7,604 nt of DNA from a bacterium (GTDB taxonomy: Bacteria > Desulfobacterota > GWC2-55-46): NCBI GenBank assembly GCA_027310325.1, contig DAIDBB010000020.1, positions 1-7,604 of the forward strand, given 5' to 3'. The notes below the pieces were generated by a model. That model saw only the letters and a list, made by a program, of their open reading frames with translations. It searched no databases and was not told the DNA's origin. The translations under genes were made by a program, and so were the position numbers. Positions 1-5,521 of this stretch are shown in pieces (positions within the stretch are counted from its first letter, which is position 1; the number at the start of each line of letters is the position of its first letter).

Positions 1-1
1 G

Positions 2-265
2 CGCAGGGACTTCAGCGAAGAGACGGCGGTGGAGATAGACACGGAGATAAAAAAGATAGTGATGGAGAACTATACCAGGAGAAAAAATCTTCTCGAGGCC
101 AACATCGGCTCTCTCCACCGGATCGCCAAGGCCCTTCTTGAAAAAGAGGTGCTTGACTCTTCCGAAATAGACAGGCTTATCTACAGCGACGGACCCGGCG
201 GAGGCGGCGACGTTGGGCCTCCGGCCATTCAGCCCGAGGACGCAGCCGAACTCGGCCTCGCGTAA
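2..265 (+). CDS. ftsH: ATP-dependent zinc metalloprotease FtsH, C-terminal end (partial at 5' edge)
   Basis: This is the last 87 codons of FtsH, the inner-membrane AAA+ protease that degrades misfolded membrane proteins and some soluble regulators. The reading frame is open to the left edge, so the gene starts outside the window and the GTG at 29 is only an internal Val codon. The opening residues RRDFSEETAVEID match the helical stretch of the FtsH protease domain (family pattern DYSEETA..ID.EV). They are followed by the typical KKIV..NY.R....L and LH.IAKALLEKEVLDSSEI pattern. The AAA+ module and the HEXXH zinc site lie upstream and cannot be checked. The end is a Gly/Pro-rich tail (PGGGGDVGPP, then an acidic stretch), common in this family and probably disordered. 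The ftsH-folP order is frequent in bacteria. Identification is firm although only the tail is visible. Confidence 0.93.
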   Translation, partial: RRDFSEETAVEIDTEIKKIVMENYTRRKNLLEANIGSLHRIAKALLEKEVLDSSEIDRLIYSDGPGGGGDVGPPAIQPEDAAELGLA

Positions 266-364
266 AGTAAAGTGCACGCCTTTCGGCCCAAAGCCCCGGC
301 GGTTTTACCGCGCGGGAAAGGTCTTCGGGAAGTCTCTCATTTTAGATAAAGCGGGCGGATCGTT
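266..364 (+). other. Intergenic gap ftsH-folP, with a weak hairpin
   Basis: This 99-base gap is the largest in the window. It contains a possible imperfect hairpin at 295-316 (GCGG, loop TTTTA, CCGC, with an outer CCC/GGG after an internal loop). No T-run follows it, so it does not look like an intrinsic terminator. An AT-rich patch with TAGATA at 343-348 vaguely resembles a -10 box, but I see no convincing -35 partner. A folP promoter here is possible but unproven, and read-through from ftsH is equally plausible. Confidence 0.4.
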
Positions 365-1582
365 TTGAGGTTATCTGTCAGATGCCTTGAGATTACGTCG
401 ATAGAAAGATCGCATTCCGAGATGCTGCGCGTCGGCGTAGACCCCGCCGGCATCCGGATAATGGCCCCGAAACATTTCCATTACAACCTGAAGGTCGAAA
501 GTCTGACCCCGGCTCAGGCGAACATAATCAAGCAGGATATGCTGTCTATCGGCGGAGAAGTCGCCGTGGCGAGAGGGGCTGCCTCATGCTCGGTTCGCCA
601 GACGGACGCCATTATTTCAGGGACCCTTAAAGAGCTCGATATCCTCGTAGACAAGCTGAAGGTACAGAACCAGGGACTTTCCGGGATAGCCCGGGCCCTG
701 AGAGAGGCCCTGGACAATGTCCGCCTGAAAGAGCTTGCCCTCAAGGGCCGCGGAAAGGACTGGATCCTTGGTCCCAGGACCCTTATCATGGGGATACTCA
801 ACGTCACTCCCGATTCTTTTTCGGACCGGGGGCGGTTCTTTGAAAAGAACAGGGCGATCGAGCGCGCCCTCGAGATGGTCGAGGAGGGGGCTGAATGGAT
901 CGACGTCGGGGGCGAATCGACAAGGCCCGGGGCTGCACCGGTAGCGCTGAACGAGGAGCTTAAAAGGGTCGTGCCTGTCGTGGAGGCGCTTTCGGGAAAA
1001 GCGGACATCTCGGTAGATACGACGAAGTCAGAGGTGGCGAGGCAGGCGCTTCAGGCCGGCGCCCAAATCATAAACGACGTAAGCGCCCTCGGCGCCGACC
1101 CTGATATGGCCGCCGTTTGCGCCGAATACGGAGCGCCGGTCGTCCTCATGCACATGCGCGGGACCCCGGCGACGATGCAGAAAGACGTCGGGTACAAAGA
1201 CTTGATGGCCGAGGTCTTCAACTATCTTTCCGAAAGGATAGAGTACGCCGAAAGCCGCGGCATAGGCCGAGAGAAGATGATGATAGACCCCGGGCTGGGC
1301 TTCGGGAAATCGAGGGAAGGGAACCTCGAGATAATTGGGAGGCTGAAGGAATTAAGGTCCCTGGGGAGACCCCTCCTTGTCGGGGCCTCGCGCAAATCCT
1401 TCATAGCCGGTACCGTAGGTCCGGAGGGCAGGGAGACCGGCACGGTCGCCGCGGTCGTAGCTTCCATACTTAACGGGGCGAACGCGGTGCGGGTCCACGA
1501 CGTATCGGGTGCCGTCCAGGCGGCGCGCATGGCGGACGCCTTACGAGCCGCCGGTGAAGGGACGGGAGAGACCACCGGTTAA
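365..1582 (+). CDS. folP: Dihydropteroate synthase with N-terminal extension
   Basis: Cytoplasmic enzyme of folate synthesis that condenses 6-hydroxymethyl-dihydropterin diphosphate with p-aminobenzoate to give dihydropteroate. Of 405 residues, the TIM-barrel pterin-binding domain is about 138-395. Its signatures are LIMGILNVTPDSFSD (140-154), VGGESTRPGA (181-190), SVDTTK (216-221), INDVS (236-240), MHMRGTP (262-268), IDPGLGFGK (307-315), GASRKSF (340-346) and VRVHDV (375-380). A typical DHPS is about 270-280 residues. The first ~130 residues are an extra domain (around GVDPAGIRIMAPK and GGEVAVARGA) that I recall in longer DHPS proteins of Deltaproteobacteria, with no function I can name. The start is TTG at 365: an in-frame stop lies at 347, the next ATG at 422 would cut into the conserved-looking extension, and a weak GGCGGA sits upstream. 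One oddity is that loop 1 reads SDRG rather than the usual SDGG. Confidence 0.95.
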   Translation: MRLSVRCLEITSIERSHSEMLRVGVDPAGIRIMAPKHFHYNLKVESLTPAQANIIKQDMLSIGGEVAVARGAASCSVRQTDAIISGTLKELDILVDKLKVQNQGLSGIARALREALDNVRLKELALKGRGKDWILGPRTLIMGILNVTPDSFSDRGRFFEKNRAIERALEMVEEGAEWIDVGGESTRPGAAPVALNEELKRVVPVVEALSGKADISVDTTKSEVARQALQAGAQIINDVSALGADPDMAAVCAEYGAPVVLMHMRGTPATMQKDVGYKDLMAEVFNYLSERIEYAESRGIGREKMMIDPGLGFGKSREGNLEIIGRLKELRSLGRPLLVGASRKSFIAGTVGPEGRETGTVAAVVASILNGANAVRVHDVSGAVQAARMADALRAAGEGTGETTG

Positions 1583-1598
1583 ACGATAGTCCGGGGGA

Positions 1599-2396
1599 AT
1601 GGTTTTTAAAATGCTTGAGAACGTCTTAAGGGCGGGGAATCTTATATCGCTCTTCGATATCGTCATCGTGGCCACGGTCCTTTACTGGCTCATGCTGATG
1701 TTCAAGGGGACACGGGCCGAAAGGATGCTCTGGGGTTTGGCGGTCATCGTCATAGTCTATTTCGTCTCCCAGAGGGTCGAGCTCCTTACGCTCCATTGGA
1801 TATTGAGTAACTTCCTCGGGTCCATAGTAATATTCATAATAGTCGTTTTCCAGCAGGACATAAGGAAGGCGCTTGTCCACATGGGGAAGCCCTTTAGCAG
1901 CAGGGACATCATAAGGTCGGGTGGCGTACTTGAGGAGATAATAAAGGCCGTCTCCAAGATGTCAAAGGCTAAGACCGGGGGCCTCATTGTGTGCGAGCGC
2001 AATATCGACCTCGGGGAGTACACCGAATCGGGCGTGGAGGTCGACTCCAAGGTCTCGACCGAGCTCCTCCTTTCGATCTTCAACACGGACTCCCCGATGC
2101 ACGACGGCGCAGTCATCGTAAGGGCGGGAAGGATATATAAGGCGGGGTGCATTCTGCCGCTTACGGAAAAGGAACTCGCCAAGCCCCTCGGCACAAGGCA
2201 CAGGGCCGCCGTGGGCCTGGCGGAGGAGACGGACGCGGCTATAATAGTCGTATCTGAGGAGACGGGCGAGATAACGCTTGCCGTTGAAGAGGAGTTTTAC
2301 GTAGGCCTCGACGCCGAACGGCTCTATACCGACCTTAAGCGCCTTTTTGCCTTCAAGGAAGCGCCCGGTAAACCTTTTTCCTCGCGGAGCCGCTGA
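1599..2396 (+). CDS. cdaA: Diadenylate cyclase CdaA (c-di-AMP synthase), membrane-bound
   Basis: Makes the second messenger cyclic di-AMP from two ATP at the cytoplasmic membrane. The 265-residue length fits the CdaA (DacA/YbbP) class. Three hydrophobic segments lie at about 14-35, 43-57 and 66-84, followed by FQQDIRKAL, the linker typical of the family. The DAC domain (about 100-250) has both catalytic signatures: the DGA motif in SPMHDGAVIV (DGA at 169-171) and the RHR motif in GTRHRAAVGL (RHR at 200-202), plus SEETGEITLA (219-228). It lies 16 bases after folP and directly abuts ybbR, with glmM next, the standard cdaA-cdaR-glmM arrangement. The start is uncertain. ATG at 1599 has its GGGGGA immediately adjacent with no spacing, while ATG at 1611 (Met5) is 12 bases from it. 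Either gives an intact protein. Function is firm from the motifs; c-di-AMP production in this organism is inferred. Confidence 0.96.
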   Translation: MVFKMLENVLRAGNLISLFDIVIVATVLYWLMLMFKGTRAERMLWGLAVIVIVYFVSQRVELLTLHWILSNFLGSIVIFIIVVFQQDIRKALVHMGKPFSSRDIIRSGGVLEEIIKAVSKMSKAKTGGLIVCERNIDLGEYTESGVEVDSKVSTELLLSIFNTDSPMHDGAVIVRAGRIYKAGCILPLTEKELAKPLGTRHRAAVGLAEETDAAIIVVSEETGEITLAVEEEFYVGLDAERLYTDLKRLFAFKEAPGKPFSSRSR

Positions 2397-3044
2397 GTGA
2401 GAGACCTCTTCTTTAAGAACCTGAGGCTTAAAGCCCTTGCGCTGGCGTTCGCGGTCGCCCTGTGGTTCTTTGTTGCAGGGCAGAGCAACACCGAGGTGGG
2501 CTTCCTGGTGAGCCTGGGCTTCAAGGGCATACCCAAGGACCTGGTCATGACAAGCGCGCCTCCGGGCGAGGTCGAGGTCAGGATGCGGGGGCCTAAGCTT
2601 TTCATAAATAACCTTTCGCCAACGCAGATAATAGCCGAGCTTGACCTCTCGGGCGCTAAGGAGGGGCTTAATACTTACCGCCTCACTCCGGCGGACATAG
2701 TGCGGCCGATGGGCATAGACGTCTCGATGATAAGGCCTGATTCAGTTGACATAAGGCTTGAGCGTCTTGTGAATGTGACACTGCCCGTGAGGGTAAGGTT
2801 CTCCGGCAGGCCTGCAAAGGGCTACAGGCTAGTTTCATTCACGGTATCGCCACAGGCCGTGACCGCCGGGGTCCTGAAGAGGCAGCAGAAGGAGATAGAG
2901 GCGATTTATACGAAAACGGTCGACCTTGAGGGCGTCAGGGGTTCGTTTACCGCTACCGTCCCTATCGATGCCACTGAAAGGCGTCTCCGGAGCTTGAGCG
3001 CCGAAAAGGTCTCTGTCAGGCTTGTAATAGAAAAGGAGAGGTGA
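2397..3044 (+). CDS. ybbR: YbbR-domain protein, CdaR-like regulator of CdaA
   Basis: A single-pass membrane-anchored protein of 215 residues. The N-terminus (FFKNLRLKALALAFAVALWFF, about 6-26) is the typical YbbR/CdaR start, with one transmembrane helix placing the rest outside the cytoplasmic membrane. Two YbbR repeats follow, about 35-122 (FKGIPKDLV, then GEVEVRMRGP, then LDLSGAKEGLNTYRL) and 125-212 (RPAKGYRLVSFTVSPQAV, then KTVDLEGV). In Firmicutes the homologue CdaR usually has about four repeats and modulates CdaA; a role in tuning CdaA here is inferred from family and position. The GTG start at 2397 directly follows the cdaA stop (TGAGTG). A GCGGAG ribosome binding site lies at 2384-2389 inside cdaA, 7 bases upstream, so translation is probably coupled. 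The protein is short for the family but shows no frameshift or truncated motif. Confidence 0.9.
   Translation: MRDLFFKNLRLKALALAFAVALWFFVAGQSNTEVGFLVSLGFKGIPKDLVMTSAPPGEVEVRMRGPKLFINNLSPTQIIAELDLSGAKEGLNTYRLTPADIVRPMGIDVSMIRPDSVDIRLERLVNVTLPVRVRFSGRPAKGYRLVSFTVSPQAVTAGVLKRQQKEIEAIYTKTVDLEGVRGSFTATVPIDATERRLRSLSAEKVSVRLVIEKER
3034..3044 (+). promoter_or_regulatory. Strong ribosome binding site of glmM
   Basis: AGGAG at 3034-3038 and the overlapping GAGGTGA at 3038-3044 are both close matches to the anti-Shine-Dalgarno sequence. They sit 9 and 3 bases ahead of the glmM ATG at 3048 and include the ybbR stop codon. This is the strongest ribosome binding site in the window and fixes the glmM start. 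Confidence 0.8.
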
Positions 3045-3047
3045 CGG

Positions 3048-4400
3048 ATGGAAAAGAGGCTCTTCGGAACGGACGGGGTAAGAGGGGTGGCCAATATGGA
3101 GCCCATGACGGCGGAGATGGCTTTACAACTCGGAAGGGCCATCGCGTACGTCTTCAAGAAAGAGGCGCGCCGCCACAAGATCGTCATCGGGAAGGACACG
3201 AGGCTTTCCGGCTATATGCTCGAAAGCGCCATGGTCGCCGGCGTCTGCTCCATGGGTGTTGACGCCATAGTCGTAGGGCCGCTCCCTACCCCGGGCATCG
3301 CTTTCGTCACGTCCAGCATGAGGGCCGACGCTGGGGTAGTCATTTCCGCCTCGCACAACCCTTACCAGGACAACGGAATAAAGTTCTTTTCAAAAGACGG
3401 GCTAAAGCTCCCTGACGAAATCGAGCTTCTCCTGGAGAGGTTCATATTCGAAAACCATGACCCTAGCCACCGTCCGACCGCCAAAGAGGTTGGAAAGGCG
3501 TACAGGGTGGACGACGCCAGGGGCAGATACGTCGTATTCGCAAAGAACGCCTTTCCCAAGGACCTGACGCTCGACGGGATAAAGATAGCCATAGACTGCG
3601 CCAACGGCGCGGCTTACAAGGTCGCCCCCGCGGTTTTTTCGGAGCTCGGCGCTGAGGTCATACAGGTGGGAGTGGAACCTGACGGCGAGAACATAAACCA
3701 CGACTGCGGGGCTCTGCACCCGGAGAACGTCGCCCGGGTAGTAAGGGAGACGGGATCGGACATAGGGATAGCCCTCGACGGGGACGGCGACAGGTGCATA
3801 ATGGTCGATGAAAAAGGCAAGGTCGTTGACGGCGACTTCATACTCGCCATCAACGCGCTTGCGATGATAAAGGAAGGAACGCTAAGGAAAAATACGCTCG
3901 TCGCAACCATAATGAGCAACTCCGGCCTCGAAGAGGCCATAGAAAGGGGAGGAGGGAAGGTCCTGAGGACCGCCGTCGGGGACAGGTACGTGATGGAGGA
4001 GATGCTCAGGAACGGCTATAACCTGGGCGGCGAGCAGTCCGGGCATATAATATTCCTCGACCATACGACGACCGGGGACGGGATAATAACCGCCCTCCAG
4101 ATACTTAAGAGGATGGTCCTGGACGGAAAAAAGCTCTCCGAGCTTTCGAGCGCCATGCGCAGTTACCCCCAGGTTCTACTTAACGTAAAGGTGAGGGAGA
4201 AAAAGGACTTAAGCTCAATACCCTCCGTGACGCATGCCCTCGACGACATAAAAAAGAAGCTCCGGAACAGGGGGCGGGTCTTTATACGCTATTCGGGTAC
4301 CGAGCCCCTCGCGCGGATCACGGTAGAGGGGGAGAAGGAAGACGAGATAAACGCTATGGCCAACGACCTTGCCCGGGTCCTGAAGAAAGAGATCGGCTGA
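3048..4400 (+). CDS. glmM: Phosphoglucosamine mutase
   Basis: Interconverts glucosamine-6-phosphate and glucosamine-1-phosphate in the cytoplasm, supplying UDP-GlcNAc for peptidoglycan and lipopolysaccharide. The 450 residues match the family length of about 445-450. All four alpha-phosphohexomutase sites are present: the N-terminal FGTDGVRG (6-13); the phosphoserine loop ISASHNP (99-105), with Ser102 at the same number as in E. coli; the Mg2+ loop DGDGDR (244-249); the sugar-binding loop GGEQSGH (327-333); and the phosphate-binding RYSGTEP (414-420). It starts 3 bases after ybbR. In Firmicutes GlmM binds CdaA and lowers c-di-AMP synthesis, and this gene order suggests the same link between cell-wall supply and c-di-AMP here, though that is inference. 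Nothing is missing from the active site. Confidence 0.98.
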   Translation: MEKRLFGTDGVRGVANMEPMTAEMALQLGRAIAYVFKKEARRHKIVIGKDTRLSGYMLESAMVAGVCSMGVDAIVVGPLPTPGIAFVTSSMRADAGVVISASHNPYQDNGIKFFSKDGLKLPDEIELLLERFIFENHDPSHRPTAKEVGKAYRVDDARGRYVVFAKNAFPKDLTLDGIKIAIDCANGAAYKVAPAVFSELGAEVIQVGVEPDGENINHDCGALHPENVARVVRETGSDIGIALDGDGDRCIMVDEKGKVVDGDFILAINALAMIKEGTLRKNTLVATIMSNSGLEEAIERGGGKVLRTAVGDRYVMEEMLRNGYNLGGEQSGHIIFLDHTTTGDGIITALQILKRMVLDGKKLSELSSAMRSYPQVLLNVKVREKKDLSSIPSVTHALDDIKKKLRNRGRVFIRYSGTEPLARITVEGEKEDEINAMANDLARVLKKEIG

Positions 4401-4417
4401 CGCGTTAGAATCAAGAT

Positions 4418-4424
4418 AAAGGAG
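4418..4424 (+). promoter_or_regulatory. Ribosome binding site of pdxJ
   Basis: AAAGGAG lies in the 34-base gap after glmM, 10 bases ahead of the ATG at 4435. A second purine-rich GTGGAG at 4428-4433 is too close to the start to be the main site. The gap shows no hairpin or T-run, so it gives no sign of a terminator or promoter. Confidence 0.65.
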
Positions 4425-4434
4425 TTAGTGGAGT

Positions 4435-5169
4435 ATGCCCAGGCTTTCAGTCAACGTGGACCATGTAGCGACAGTAAGACAGGCCCGGCTCGGCGTTGAA
4501 CCCGACCCGGTGGCGGCGGCCTTGATGGCCGAGACCGCCGGCGCGGACGGCATCACCGTGCACCTGCGGGAGGACAGGAGACATATCCAGGACAGGGACC
4601 TCCAGATACTGAGGCTGGTCGTAAAGACGCGGCTCAACCTCGAGATGGCCGCTACAGGCGAGATGGTGGATATAGCCCTTAAGGTAAAGCCGGACATGGT
4701 GACGCTCGTGCCCGAAAAAAGGCAGGAGCTTACCACAGAGGGCGGCCTCGACGTTAAGAATAATTTCGATTACATCAAGAACGCCGTCTCCAGGCTGAGG
4801 GACGCCGGCATTCCCGTAAACCTCTTCATCGATCCGTCCGCTGAAGCGGTCAAGGCCAGCCATAAGATAGGCTCAAACGGGATCGAGATGCATACCGGCA
4901 GGTACGCCGAGGCGCGAAACTTCGATGTAAGGGCAATTGAGCTCAAAAGGGTCCATGACGCCGCCATACTTTCAAGACGACTGGGGCTAAAGACCCACGC
5001 GGGCCACGGCCTTGACTACAGGAACGTCACCGAGATAGCCGCCGTAAGGGAGTTCGAGGAGTTCGCCATAGGCTTTAGCATCATAGCGAGGAGCCTATAT
5101 ACGGGCATCCCCGATGCCGTGAGGGAGATGAAAAAGCTAATACACGAAGCACGGACCGCCCAACCCTGA
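4435..5169 (+). CDS. pdxJ: Pyridoxine 5'-phosphate synthase
   Basis: Condenses 1-deoxy-D-xylulose 5-phosphate with 3-amino-2-oxopropyl phosphate to form pyridoxine 5'-phosphate, the last ring-forming step of the DXP-dependent vitamin B6 pathway in the cytoplasm. The 244 residues fit the family. Signatures are VNVDHVATVRQAR (6-18), HLREDRRHI (43-51), LNLEMA (67-72), TTEGGLDV (100-107) and HAGHGLDY (188-195). By alignment from memory with E. coli PdxJ (offset of two), the catalytic residues are His43, Glu70 and His191, all present. The conserved IGHxII motif reads IGFSIIARS (212-220), so Phe214 stands where E. coli has His216, a residue that contacts the phosphate of aminooxopropyl phosphate. 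Four bases separate it from acpS, an arrangement found in many proteobacteria. Identity is secure; whether the substitution affects activity is unknown. Confidence 0.97.
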   Translation: MPRLSVNVDHVATVRQARLGVEPDPVAAALMAETAGADGITVHLREDRRHIQDRDLQILRLVVKTRLNLEMAATGEMVDIALKVKPDMVTLVPEKRQELTTEGGLDVKNNFDYIKNAVSRLRDAGIPVNLFIDPSAEAVKASHKIGSNGIEMHTGRYAEARNFDVRAIELKRVHDAAILSRRLGLKTHAGHGLDYRNVTEIAAVREFEEFAIGFSIIARSLYTGIPDAVREMKKLIHEARTAQP

Positions 5170-5173
5170 AGAG

Positions 5174-5521
5174 ATGATCCGCGGAATAGGCATAGATATG
5201 GTCGACGTCGGCAGGTTCAGGAAGGCCATGGACCGCTGGGGGGACAGGCTCGGGAAAAGGGTCTTTACGCCGAAAGAGCTTAGCTACTGCTACGCGCAGA
5301 GGTTTCCGGAACGCCATCTGGCCGCGCGTTTCGCCGCCAAGGTAAGCCTCTTTAAGGCGCTCGGCAGGCCGATGCGCTTCAAGGACGTCGAGGTCACAAG
5401 GGGCTCCGAAGGCCCGGGGTTCAGGGTAAAAGGTCTCGAAGAAGAGATCAATCTTTCGGTTACCATAACCCACGATAAAAATTTAAGCGTTGCCGAGACG
5501 ATTGTGGAGAGGTGCGAATGA
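5174..5521 (+). CDS. acpS: Holo-[acyl-carrier-protein] synthase, divergent
   Basis: AcpS transfers 4'-phosphopantetheine from coenzyme A to a serine of acyl carrier protein, switching on fatty-acid synthesis. The 115-residue protein has the family's framework: IRGIGIDMVDVGRF (2-15) with metal-binding Asp8, VFTPKEL (30-36), LAARFAAK (49-56), KDVEVTRG (70-77) and VTITHD (96-101). Two features are unusual. The helix normally reading FAAKEAxxKA is FAAKVSLFKAL, so Val57 (codon GTA) replaces the Glu that binds Mg2+ in characterised enzymes; a single A-to-T change from GAA would explain it. The protein also lacks several residues after KALG and before the final strand, and is shorter than the usual 120-126. 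The ATG at 5174 has only a weak GAAGAG just upstream, 4 bases after pdxJ. The family assignment is sound, but catalytic competence is in doubt; another phosphopantetheinyl transferase elsewhere in the genome could compensate. Confidence 0.88.
   Translation: MIRGIGIDMVDVGRFRKAMDRWGDRLGKRVFTPKELSYCYAQRFPERHLAARFAAKVSLFKALGRPMRFKDVEVTRGSEGPGFRVKGLEEEINLSVTITHDKNLSVAETIVERCE
5506..5521 (+). promoter_or_regulatory. acpS/nnr overlap and ribosome binding site deciding the nnr start
   Basis: The ATG at 5518-5520 overlaps the acpS stop TGA at 5519-5521 in an ATGA junction. GGAG at 5506-5509 and GAGG at 5509-5512 lie 8 and 5 bases upstream of that ATG. The in-frame GTG at 5512 would overlap this site, so ATG 5518 is the better start. 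The arrangement suggests translational coupling. Confidence 0.75.

Noticed and set aside
320..348. Possible sigma-70 promoter before folP (TAGATA at 343-348)
   Set aside because: No acceptable -35 hexamer at 16-18 bases upstream, so I do not call a promoter.
514..1008. 164-codon open frame on the - strand inside folP
   Set aside because: It lies fully opposite the DHPS coding region, whose motifs are continuous, and its translation is Ser/Arg-rich with no recognisable domain. Long antisense frames are expected in GC-rich genes.
1117..1473. 118-codon + strand frame overlapping folP
   Set aside because: Arg-rich translation in the alternative frame of a gene with clear motifs; a frame shadow.
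1757..2194. 145-codon open frame on the - strand inside cdaA
   Set aside because: Opposite the intact diadenylate cyclase domain, with no ribosome binding site of note and no recognisable domain.
5512..5517. GTG at 5512 as the nnr start
   Set aside because: It would overlap the likely ribosome binding site; the ATG at 5518 has good spacing and the common ATGA overlap with acpS.
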